Assembly (NCBI RefSeq): GCF_036417845.1
Contig: NC_089994.1
Location: 18,432,001 to 18,496,000 of the forward strand
Length of the DNA: 64,000 nt
Direction of reading: 5' to 3'
DNA from: Apteryx mantelli
Taxonomy: Eukaryota; Chordata; Aves; Apterygiformes; Apterygidae
Numbering within the stretch: position 1 is the stretch's first letter; each line of letters starts with the position of its first letter. Position numbers and translations under genes: made by a program. Positions 44,400-56,050 of this stretch are shown here, piece after piece. Below the pieces are notes generated by a model that made no database searches, was not told the DNA's origin, and saw nothing but the letters and a program-made list of their open reading frames with translations.

Positions 44400-45560
44400 G
44401 CACCCTGACGGCGCCTGGAAATCAGAATATCCCCCTGGCAACGTGTGTTGGCGGAACTGGTTGCTCATCTTCCTTCTTTATTTATCTTCTGTTGGCCCCA
44501 CACCACACGTTCCTTTCCTGGCCTTAATGAAGCCTTCTCATCTAGTTGTTGTTAATTATTTAGCGAAGATAAATTTTTTATATAGGCCAGATGGTTTGAT
44601 TAGCACATAGCTCACTGTCTTTGCGAGATCTGGCGTGTACTAAATAAACAAACAAACCTAAACCCTAGCACACAAGTGATTAATTTTAAGTATCTCTCCC
44701 AAAAGTTGGGGATGGAAAAATCACATCAGATTCTTGCCCAGAAAGGTTTGAATTCACCCAGTTACTTTATCTCCATAGCTGAAGAAAGGAAAGAACATCA
44801 TGAAATGAAAGCTGAGGGAGAAGAGATGTTAAGAAATGCAGAAAAACTAAATAAATCTATTAAGACTAGATTTGGGGAGGGCATTTGTCAGTGACAGAGG
44901 CCCAGATATTTTTTTACGACACCGTTCTTGAAAAACAAGTCATGGGACGATACTGATCTTTGTTCATTTGTCTCACGTGGAGAAAAAAAAAAAGCAGTTG
45001 GCTGAGAAGGAGCGTGCGGAGGGTGTTGGCACAATATCGCCATTAAGGGCGGGAGCCGCGGGAGCCGCGCGGCGGTTCCCCTGGGCGCGAGAGGGGACCC
45101 GCGTGCCCTAACGGCTGCAGCCGCCTCCCCAACTCCTACGCCGCGAAGCACGGAACAAGCGCTCGGTCCGGCGCACGCACGTGCCGGAGCACCGCTGCAG
45201 CGCACCCGAGCCCAGACTCCCCTGTGGCTCAGTAACTTGCGATTTGAACATTTCCGATTAATAATAAATTATCAATTTTTTTTTTTGTCGTTGTTGTTTT
45301 AATGCAGCTTCTGTGTCTCGGAAGATGGGATGAAATTCCGCAGGTGGCGCTGAGCTGGTGCCAGTTCTGAGGCTGACGGAAACATAAACCTTTAACCCGC
45401 CTGAAATATTTACAGCACAATAAATACTTAAACTGCTGGAAGCTTTAAAGCGGTGTAAGGTTTTAAGGCACAATAAACGCCCAAGATAGCAGTAAGTATC
45501 GAAGGCATCTCAAATAGTCCAGATCAGTGAGCCCTTTAAATCACTCTTTTACGTACTCTA
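44400..45560. other. Intergenic spacer between divergent GLTP and TCHP
   Basis: AT-rich at 44410-45000 and 45230-45540, with a CpG-rich patch at 45040-45220. No gene recognised; a 72-codon ORF at 44676-44894 matches no known family. Confidence 0.4.
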
Positions 45561-45946
45561 GGGGCTGAAATGGCTCAGACGCGCTTAGGAGAAACCGCAG
45601 GGCTCGGGCGGGATGAGGTGCCGGCGCGGCTCTGCGGCCGGGGCGCGTCTGCCGGTGCCCGCTGGCAGGGGCCGGCGCGGTTTGGGGGCGGATCGCCTCA
45701 TTTGGGGCCACAGAAGGGGCTGCAGGTTTTGCAGGTCCGGGCGGCGGGTGCTCGGCCGCGCGGGAGCGGCGCTCCTGGGTCCTAGCGCGGCGGCCAGGCC
45801 CCTTGGGGCGGCGGAGGGCCCGGGCTCGGGGTCGCACCGCGCGGCGGCCGCGCTTGTCCCTCGGCGGCGCCCGTAGCCGCCCCGGAAGTGTTGCCATAGC
45901 GGCGCGGCCGTTGGCGGCGGCGGCGGCGGCGGCGCGCGGCCCCGGC
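45561..45946 (+). promoter_or_regulatory. TCHP: Probable TCHP CpG-island promoter with ETS and RFX-like sites
   Basis: CpG-rich and TATA-less. CCGGAAGT (ETS/GABPA-type) at 45882-45889 is followed immediately by GTTGCCATAGC (45890-45900), which matches a strong RFX half site. A (GGC)n run lies at 45913-45933, just before the ATG at 45947. Confidence 0.5.
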
Positions 45947-48900
45947 ATGGCGCTGCTGCCGCCGGGCCGGGTCCTGGAGCGGCAGCGGGCGCGGCAGCGC
46001 GAGCTGGCGGCGCGGAGCCGCCTGCAGTGGGAGCGGGCCAGCCGCTACTTCGCCCACGCCGGGCTCTGCAGCGCCAAGCAGGCCCAGTGGAGCTCGCCGC
46101 GCGCCCTCCCGCTGAGGTACCGGCGGGGGACCGGGGGGCGGGGGCCGGAGGGGACCGGAGACCGGGGGGAACCGGGGGGCAGGGGCCCGGGGGGACCTGG
46201 ACCGGGAGGAACCGGGGGGCAGGGGAGACCGAGGGGGGCTGAGGGAGCAGGAGCTGGGAGCTGGGTCAGTTCCCCCCGCTCTGGGGACTGGAGACCGGGA
46301 AACAGGGTCCGGGGACCGGGGGGGACCGAGGGTCAGGGGCCGGATACCGGGCGGAACCGGGGGGCAGGGGATAGGGGGAGACCGGGGGGAACTGAGGGAA
46401 CGGGGTCTGGAGACAGAGGGGAACCGGGGGAGCAGGGAACTGGGGGGAACCAGAGACCGGGAGGGAGCCAGGGGAGAGGGAACCGGAGACCGGGGTGAAC
46501 CGGGAGGCAGGGAACCGGGGGGGCAGGGAAGTGGGGGGGGACCGGGACCGGGGGGAACGGGAGACCGGAGGGGACCGGAGTCCCGGGGGGTCCCCGACCG
46601 CCGTGCGCGCCTCAGCGCGGCGGCGGCGCGGCGGGAGGCGGCGGAGGCAGCGGCGGAGGCGGCGGCGCGGCTGGAGCAGCGGCGGGCGCGGCTGCGGCAG
46701 CTGCTGGCCGAGGAGCGGGAGGCGCTGGCGGCCGAGCTGCGGGAGCTGCGGCGCGGCCGGGGCCGGGCTCCGGGCCCCGCCGGCATGCGGCAGCGGAGCG
46801 AGGAGCTGCGGGCGGCCCGGGAGCGGCGGCGGCGGCAGGTGAGGGCATCGCTCCTTGCTTGCGCTGTTGCGCGGCCTTTCCCAGCGAGCGGCTGGGCTGG
46901 GAGGTTTTAGTGTTCTAACACAGTCCGACTCTCGTGTTTTCAGGTTGCTGAGGAGCTGCTGTATGAGCGCTGGAAGAGAAACAATGCTGAACTCCGGGAG
47001 GTGACGTTATTTCCTTCCTATTCCCTGCTGTCTTGCACTTACTAAACCAGATTTTAACATTTGAACATCATCGTGTATCTACTATTGTAGTTCATCTTAA
47101 ATCGCAGCGTAGCAGTTGGTATACGTTCTGATAAGCAAAAGACAAAGAAGTAGGTAAAATGGCTTAACTGTATAAGAACTCACTTCAAAGCACGTATTCT
47201 TCAAAAGCAGCGAGAAATCTGTTCTGACACTGAGAACGGATTTTCAGTGCCTGTGGCTTATGTAACCGAATTTTTTTGAGATTCCTGCCTTATTAAAAAA
47301 AAAAAAAAAAGCTTTGCAGCAAGATTTCTGAGGTTTTGCAGCAGTACAGCTCTAGCCATTTTTTCTATACTTGGTGGATAAAATTCAGGTGTAAATTATT
47401 TTAGGTGCTTTTTAGAGCTACACCTGAAATGTCTGCAGTGCCTCTTTTCTCTGCTGACCTGCTCCAGCTGCCGCATTTCTAGTTTCGGTATCACTGCACT
47501 GTTTCCCAGAACTGACATGCAACATCAGGCCTCGGCTTGCAGTCTGGTGGAGACTGAGGACAGCCGGACGATCTGTGCCGCTGCAGAGGGAGATCCCATG
47601 GGGACTTCTGGGGCTAAGGACGTGCCAGGGGGGTCTCCAAAGCATCCCATCTAGATCTTGCTGGCACTAATGGTGATGCTGCATATGTTGTTTTCTCCAG
47701 ATTGAGTCAGAGCTGCACAAGAAGCACGTAATAGATGCTTGGGGTGATCAGCTAATGCAAAAAAAGCAGGTACGTTGGGACCACTCTGGGGTTGCGGTCA
47801 CTGGTGGTCTTCGGTGGGATCCTGGTATCTGTGAGCAGATGTATGTTTTACAGTATGTGCCTGTTAACGTAGTTCACAGACATTTGCCTTCCTGTAAGGA
47901 CGTGAATAAGATGTGTAAGGAACAGGAGGACTTGCCTGCTTCTTTGTTGTTTTTATACCAGTTATCAAATAATGACTTACGTTGCCTTGCTCATTCCCAT
48001 AACAACAGGAAGTTCTGGTTTCCACAGAACAACAGGAGTTGTTAACAGGAAGGATGCTTTTAATTAAGAGTCATCATTCCTAGCTAACAAATACGTACTA
48101 TTTGTCTCCTAGAAAAGACAGTGATAGTGTCTGCTAAACACACGTTGCATGGTTCTGTGTGGCACTCGGTGCTCATCTTTGACACCTACCTGCAGTACAC
48201 AACCGAGTGCCAAACTTCAAGAAGTCGGTGTTTGGAATATACAAGTACTAGATACAATAATTTTGATTTGAAAGAATAATAAAGGTCTTCAATTACAGAA
48301 ACATTTCAGTTAACTAATGAAAATAATAATGTAGGTCTTTGTAAGAAACTGAGTGTATTTGTATACAAAACATCATTAGACTAACACCACATCACCTGTG
48401 CTTAGCAGCAGAGTTGTGCGGGGTCCCACTAAAGATCTGTCTAGTCCAATGTCTCCTTTCAGACTGCAGTCATCAGGTTGTCTTGCTTTGTCCTTATATT
48501 CTTTCCTAATATTTTGTTCCACATTCTCCAAATACATTTCAGCTTGCAGGAATTTGTGATTTGTGGATTCCCTGAGCCAGAAGTTGTTTCTTTGTGTTTA
48601 GCCTAACCTCTAATGCTATGCTTTCTTTTGGCTTGATAAGCAAGAAGCAACTGAACAAGAAGAGAAAAAACGATTTGAAAATGAATATGAAATTGCACGG
48701 AAGGAAGCACTGGAAAGAATGAGAAAAGAGGAAGAAAAGCGCCAGCTGGAAGAGAAGAAGCAAGCAGAGGCATTACTTCAACAAATAAAAGAACTGAAAT
48801 TACAGGAGACAGAGGTAACCTGTCTCCCCTCATTTGAGAAGGAAGTTTGGTTTTTTGCTTGCAAATACAGCAGCACTGACCTGACTTCTTCCTTCCAGGT

Positions 48901-51900
48901 TTCTGTTAGATTGCATCAGGAACAAAGCTAGCTGTGATAACATTTCTGTTAGTGATGTAGACCTTTGCCTTGTCACTGCCATATTCGTTGAAATCTAGTA
49001 GCCTTTATTTGCTCCCCTTGAAACGTGATCACCGTTTTGTGTTGCATCAGATGAGAAAGATTGGTAGAAACTTCTAACTGTGATACATTCATGCTGAAGG
49101 CTTTGCTCAGCTGGAGCTGCTCGCTGTCTCTCTTGTGCTATGTGCCCGTAAGACAGGAGTGAATTTAATGTGGGATATTTACTGCAGTGAGGATTTTGAT
49201 TGCTTACAAAGGAGTCAAGTTCTTGGAACCACTCCTGCTGCTGGTGGTAAAACATGGTACAAACACTGGTACAAAGGCTCCCTCTGGGATATCTTAGCTC
49301 TTTAAAGTGCTATTTCTTAGTTGTTGTTTGTTTTTCCTTTTTTAAAATAATAGGCAACAAAACTGAAGAAAGAACAAGAGAATTTAATAAAGCAGAAGTG
49401 GGAGCTGGAGAACTTAGAAGAAGAAAGGAAACAAATGGAAGAGCACCGAAAGAAGATGGAGCTTGGGTACAGTATAGCGTGTAGCTCATCTCAGTAGGGC
49501 TTGAATAGAATCTATTCCTGTGTCCATAATAGTACTCGCTGCATGAGGAGATACTGCAAATAGCAGTGGTAGGTTTTAAATATTTGGGTTTTTTTGATGG
49601 AAGCACCTAGAACAGCAAATGAGCAAATTACGTTGGTGCAATTACTTTATTTCTGTTTATATTAGAAGTAGCAGGAGCTGCTAGCATCTCCACCTCTATT
49701 GCCTATAATACTGAATATTGGTATATAATAATATAGGGCTGCAGAGTCAGTTTGAGTGTTTTCTCTTTTTTTTTCCCTCTTTCAGTCGCTTTTTGAAGCA
49801 TCAGTGTAATGCCCAATTAAAGAGACGTGCCCAGCAGATACAAGAGGAGCTGGTAAGAAGAGATACCCCTTCATTTATGTTATAGATAGTGTGCACTGAA
49901 GAAGCTTGTTTCTTGGGTTTCATGCGTCTGCCTCCTATGCCTACGGATAATTAGGCAGCAAGCCCCTCCTGGCTTGTGAAGGGGGCTGGAGCACAAAGAT
50001 CACAGAGAAGCTGCCAGGCTGAGTGTTTTCTTGAGCGTGCCCTTGACACTGTGTCACTGATAATTTTTACACGGAGAAGCCTTGCACACAGGTTAAGCCT
50101 GTTGGATTGCTGTTAATCTTTCGACTTTTCTTTAGGAGACAGACAGGCAAATTTTATTAGCCCTCCTTGAGAAGGAAGATGAGGATCAGCGCCTCCAGTC
50201 TGCAAGACGAGAACGGGCTGTCGCAGATGCTGCCTGGATGAAACGTGTCATTGAGGAACAACTCCAGTTAGAAAAGGAGAGAGAAGCAGAGCTACAGACT
50301 ATTTTTAGGTGAGTCTATGTATGCTTAAAAAAAACATCAAGTGCTTCTCTAAAGTAGAGGGTAGCTCGTCTGTGACCATGGAGTATACATTTTTTTTGAA
50401 CTGTAAGCTAAACCTTAGAGATAATTCTTTATCTCCCCTTTAGAGAAGAAGCTAAAAAAGTATGGGAAAAGAGGGAAGAAGAATGGGAAAGAGAAAAGAA
50501 GGCCAGAGATCGTCTGATGAGTGAGGTGATGACTTTTTTTTAATGATGTGTCTCTCTCCTTTCTATGAAGCCAACATTCCAGCTGTATTACTTAAAGCAA
50601 AAGTCCTGAGGATTACAAACCCCTGTCGATTAGTTCAGTACCAGGGACAGAGTTTTCTATTATTTGTGTTAATATATTTTCTGAGAACTGTTTTAACTGT
50701 CTACACTGAGATTTCTTCAGTTTTGCTTCTGAGTTTGACCCCTTTCTTGACTGATGTCTTCTCCCTTAATTCCCTCACTCCAAAAAGGTCCTTGCAGGCA
50801 GACAGCGCCAGATCCAAGAAAAGATGGAGTTAAACAGACGGGCCCAAGAAGAGTCTGTAAAGTATCGAGAGCAACTGATCAAAGAACTTGAGGAGGCCAA
50901 AGAACTGACTAGGCGAGAGAGAGAGCAAGAAGAGGAATTGAAGACAGCTCGCAAACAGGAGTTGGAAGCTCAGGTATGGTTCAGTTTTCAGGTGTGTACC
51001 CCAGATGTATACGAGGTGCTGTTGCAATACACTTACTTAGCTATTGCTTCTGGAAAGTACATGGAAAAGTAGTATAGCAGAGAATAGCTTGGCTTCTGAG
51101 AGGTCAGTTAAGGAAGTTTCAGAATCTAAGTGGACGAACAGACTCTCTAGCCAGTTCTGCTGAAGTTTCCAAATGCACAGTGGATTTGTCCCTTAACACG
51201 TTAGCTAAGGACCGGGCAGACAATGTTCAGTACACTCATTAAACCTTGTTGTCTTAGAAACCTTATTGCTACAGAGTGCTGCTTTGCAATGCAAGTGCAA
51301 CTTCCTAGACGAGTCCGTGTGTCTGTGATCTAGCTTTAATAGCCCACATCTTTGCTATCCTTAGGTGACAGAACGCCACTTACAAGAACAAGAAGAGCAG
51401 CAGCGCCAGAGAGAGGAAGAAGAAGAGGAGAGATTAATAAAGCAGCACTGTGAGGAGTTAGTGCAGCAAGAGGCCAAGCGCATGGCTGAGCAAGGCTATC
51501 GCAACAGGGTAAATAGCAGCAATGGGGGAATCCTATACTTACACATCATCATAACACTTAAGCATATCAGGAAGGGTGACAATCCTCTTGAAAGCAGAAT
51601 TTTTATTTCTAATCTGTATCTTAGTTGCCCTATAGTGCCAAAGGAGAATGCTAGAACCATTCTTTCCCTTGGAGCTATTTTTAACAGAACGCTAGAGCTC
51701 TGTCTCATGAAATGCTTTTCTCTTTTGCTGATACTGATGATTAAAGTCATAACTTCCTCAATTTTTTGAGGCAGACTTTTTGCTACTGCCTTAAATGACA
51801 TTCTAATTATTCTAGCCATTAGCAGCCACAATAGAACAGTTGCTACAGTGCATCTCAGAGCTGTTCAGTATTTTTCCCTCTTCTATCACATTTGGTTCCA

Positions 51901-52237
51901 AAAACTAAGCTGTATATGAATTACCCTGCTTAAAAACCTCATGCCAAGCAGATCACATTTTTCATCCTAAACGATGAGCTACTGTACAGAGTAGCTTCTT
52001 AGTAATTTACTAGATAGTAGTTACAAGAACCAGAGAAGTGTGGAAGGGGATTGTATTGCCTTAAATCAACTCTTAAAAGTTACTGATAGATTTTTCTTGA
52101 AAGACTTTCTGTACTGTAAGTACTTTCTCTGCATGCTTAATGGTGGAAGATTAATTCTAGAGCCCTTAAAGTATTTATGATTTTCTTTGTTTTGACCCCA
52201 TTAGCTCTACAGTCATCCAAAAGCAGCGTGGACCTGA
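45947..52237 (+). CDS. TCHP: TCHP (trichoplein), complete, 12 exons
   Basis: Exons: 45947-46116, 46616-46838, 46944-47000, 47701-47769, 48641-48814, 49354-49466, 49786-49852, 50136-50308, 50444-50525, 50788-50973, 51365-51508, 52205-52237; 496 residues (human 498). Trichoplein is a centriole and keratin-filament binding protein that restrains primary-cilium assembly through Aurora A. The protein is almost entirely Glu/Arg/Lys/Gln-rich coiled coil, as in the family. Conserved landmarks are [23 protein letters not shown], the [17 protein letters not shown] heptads and the terminus [18 protein letters not shown]. Exon 2 codes a GC-biased Ala/Arg-rich stretch unlike the AT-richer later exons. The exon 5 acceptor is GATAAG, a weaker AAG site. 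Confidence 0.96.
46130..46600. repeat. G-rich degenerate repeat in TCHP first intron
   Basis: GGGGACCGG, GGAACCGG and GGGGGGCAGGGG words recur every 10-25 bp without a strict period, filling most of the 499-bp intron. The TCHP sense strand is the G-rich one. Confidence 0.8.
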
Positions 52238-52811
52238 AGATTCCTTGAGGAATGAGCACTAAATGAATTTGCATACTACAAAAAGAATTTTGAGGAATCA
52301 AGGAACTCCTTACATAATGATGGTTCTGGAATAGCCTACAATGACTCCAAGACTAAACGGAGTAGAAATAGGCCACAGCTAAATATTTTCAAATATCTTA
52401 TCTGAACACAAGATCAAATTTCTACTGGCTCTAATAAATTCAGAGATGTGAGCATGCATTTAGGACTCCACCCTGAACTGCTTCAGTTATTTTATGTTCA
52501 GGAGTTGTGATGTTTTATTTTAGTATATGCTACAGTGAGTCAAAACATTCAACCGGAAGAACAGCAAAGGAAATAAAACTTGCAGTTTGGTCATAAAAAT
52601 ATGAAAGAACAGTAACTCTCAGGCACTATGGGTTGTGTTTTGTATTTAAAGTCAGACTCCTGCCTCTGAAAAGCAGTATGTGCCCTAGAAGCCCAGCTGT
52701 TGCTTCAAACATATATTGCAAATCAGTGAGATGATAGATAAATAATAAATGCTGTGGCACTACTTCTTTACATGTCAGTTCAATTCCTTTTCAGAAGGTG
52801 CTGAAGACTTC

Positions 52812-52817
52812 AATAAA
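52812..52817 (+). terminator. TCHP: TCHP poly(A) signal AATAAA (second copy at 52744)
   Basis: AATAAA at 52812-52817 is followed by a T-rich tract. Another AATAAA is at 52744-52749. Either gives a 3' UTR of 0.5-0.6 kb. Confidence 0.65.
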
Positions 52818-52849
52818 GGTTTTTTTCCTTATTTTTACAAATAATGAAT

Positions 52850-55800
52850 AATTGCAAGCTGAACAACCGTTAGCTTCATTATATTAAAAAACTGCTGCAA
52901 CCACAGGAGTGTGTGAGTTTTAGTGATATTGCACTTGACTCCTTGATGTCATCGTGGGCAATGGCAGCTTAAGCCCGGGCCAAGCATTTCCCCCGGTAAA
53001 GCAGACTCGAGTGTGCACTGTCCCCCCTGCCACAGTGTGCAAGTCATGCTGCCATGGGAGTGTTACCGACATTCATGCTGTTTTAGCACTGTAGCCTTTA
53101 CTCAACTAATGGAACTTCTTCAATATCTTTTCTTCACAAAACAAGCAGTCAAATAACCCAAAATAATTTTACACACTGAAAGTATTTTAGCATTTTTATA
53201 GTAATACAGTAAACAAAAGATTAAGTCAGAATGTACAGCTAGAATGACACTGATAAATACAAGTTTGTGAAAAGGCATTTTCACTTTCCTATGCAGCATT
53301 TTGTAAAGAGGACGGGGGGGGGGGGGGGAAAAGAGAGATCAAATCATAAAATAAAAGTCACCTTTGTTGTTTCAGGTATTGCAGCCTCCTCTGACCTGCA
53401 GCGCTACATAACTTGAGGGCTAATGTACTATTCTTTTAGTTCCACAATTATTTTAGAAAATCTGTAGCTAGTGTAGAGAGAACAAGGGCTTGCAGTTAAA
53501 GTCAGCTTTTGTTTTGGCACAGAGGTAAATTTAAACAACTGATAACTGGAAATCAGGTAAGGATATGTTAAGGAAAAGCATATAACTATGTCCTGAGAGA
53601 TTCAAAAATACCATTCTCTACCTTTCAATTATGCCAATTTAATAGAAAAAAAATCCTAAAAGGAGGTTACATACTGGTGATGAAATATACTGATAGTTCT
53701 GAAACCAGTTTTATAAGTGTTTGTCTTCCACAGTTCTAATCCCAGCCTGTCTGCATTCCTGCAAATCTAGAAACAGTTCTAGGATTCAGAAGTGCAGGAA
53801 GAAAAGACAGATCATGAAGAGGATTAATTTACTTTGTTTTCATCTAATCTCTCTCCCTCCCTCTTCCCTCAAACTTAAAATACTTTAAAAAGGCAGCTAT
53901 TTACAACATTTAAGAATCCAACAATACTGTGGCACTTGGGCAATGTTTGTATGTATATACAAACGCAAGCATGATTTTAAAAGGAAAGAACCACTGAAAT
54001 TTAGTTCTTGTTTGTTAACCTAAACATGGCAGATTTTCACCAGAAAGCCTTAAAGAATAAGGCTAGAATATGCTAGACCTGTTTATGGAACCGCAGATAG
54101 CCATTTCTGAATCAAGTGTTGCAGTGAAGACTGGCTGAATATTCACATATTTAGACAGACCACAATATGATGACACTTACACCGCTGGCTAACACAGAGA
54201 GGGCAGGGATTATAGCAATATACGTATAGTTTGTGGTCCTATAATTTTTGGAACTAGAGGAAAGAGTCATAAGATTACTTATAACAAGGAAAGGTCTTCT
54301 ATTTGGTGGAAAACTTTCACATTTCACAAGCTTTGCCATGTTTATGTGTAAATAGGCATGACATGCGGGATTTATGAAATCTTGTAGCATCAAAAATATC
54401 AAAATACTCATTTACTGGGGTTTTGCTTTGAAAAAGCAACCGACTACAACTCATCTGTTCCCTCGTTTCAGTTAACAAATCAAGATTTTTTTCCTCTGAA
54501 CTCCACAACGCCTGCAGAGCAACAAAGTGAGCAAAGTTGTCACAACACTCGACCAGATGAAAAAGTGTTATAAGATCAACTTCCATCCTCGTTGTTGTGC
54601 AGCCCCACTACAGACAACAGCGCTGCATCTGTCCGTTATGATCCTTCTGCCGTTTACCATTAGACCACTGAAAGAGCTCTAGGGTCAAGCTGGTAAGGTA
54701 AAACACTTTCCTATATTAACTACTGACATGTGACATCTGTCTCTGTTTGGTAAGTTTGATTTTCAGCTAAAGCGCTGCTTTAAGTGGCTCCCAGTCAAGC
54801 TGGCGTGGCAGGCTCTTTGAAAAAGACAGCACACTTTCAGAGGGGACACGTTAGGAGGCAAAATAACACTGACTCTCCATGGAATTTAGACTCCTAAAGG
54901 AACTATCATTTTTGAGAGTATGGACTTACACATTTTTGGGAAATTTTTATGAACTTAGGAATTGAAAAAAAATGAAACATACACTGACATTTGTTACCTA
55001 TCTACATTTCTGATAGGTGACTAATCTTGAGTTATTCCACATGTAGCTTGTAAAATTTCAAAAACTTTGCATGAAAGTTCCTGGATATAAAAACATTTCA
55101 CATTTAGATAGACTAAGGTACAAAGGCAATATACTATGGCAGACATAGCTTCCTTTGAACTGGCACTCTTCTAATTTTCTTTTTTTTCCATAATTATCAC
55201 AGAGATCTTCAGTAAAATTGCTTCTTGAGAGATATTAAACAATGCTGCTACAAACAAAATTTTGCCTTGAAGATGACACTAGATGGTAATAAAATTCTGT
55301 AGGAAACCTCAGAATGAGTTACTAAATCAGAAACAAAGGATAATATTTTAACCACTAATGCCCTAAAGTAACATCAAACATATATATTAATGGCATAGTG
55401 ACAACTAAAAGAAATAACTATTAAATTTTAAATTCCTTCCAAAACAGATAAAGTGACAAAAGACCTTGTATAGTTACATTTAGTAAGCTCAGATGCCCAC
55501 AACTACTATTGTTTCAGCAGACTAGAAATGTATTATTGCACAACAGTTGATATGGGAACAGATAATACTCAGTCCGTATTCCGTTAGCAGAAGGACTACA
55601 AAACTTCTTTCTGCTGTTTAGCAGTTATGTTCTGGAGCCTCCAGAGCCTGGTTTCACTGCAAGCGAGGCTCCAGGATGTACAGAGCAAAGGCGAGATTCT
55701 GCCCTCTGATATGTGCAGCTGACTTCAACGGGAGTTGTGCAAGCAATATCCGAAAGCAGAATATGGCCCTAAGGAAATCTCTTATAAGAGCTGGATACAA

Positions 55801-56050
55801 TGTTGGTATGGGATATTGGCTCAACAGCTATTTGCAACATGCTATTATCTGTAACTAAACTGGCAACACAGGCACAAAATAAGGCAGTGGGTTAAATTAA
55901 TCATTAAAATTGTTAGAAAACATGCAAAAATAATACTGAATTAAAAAAGTTTTTTGCCCCTTTAGTTTTCTAGTAAAAATTTGAATAGTTCCACACCTAT
56001 ATTTGAAAGTCAACCTTTAAAAAAACAAGACTAAAAAAATCAAGTGTGAC
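52850..56050 (-). other. GIT2: Probable long GIT2 3' UTR, convergent with TCHP
   Basis: AT-rich sequence between the TCHP poly(A) sites and the GIT2 stop codon, without ORFs or recognised repeats apart from a G-run at 53316-53328. No canonical AATAAA was found on the minus strand. ATTAAA variants exist (for example 53638-53643), so the end of GIT2 transcripts is unresolved. Confidence 0.4.

Noticed and set aside
44676-44894. 72-codon ORF between GLTP and TCHP
   Set aside because: Lys/Glu-rich and short, with no recognised family. It lies in AT-rich intergenic DNA without splice or promoter support.
48420-48545. Possible very old interspersed repeat (CTGTCTAGTCCAATGTC)
   Set aside because: It resembles old reptile/bird LINE tails only over a short stretch. 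Too diverged to assign without a library search.
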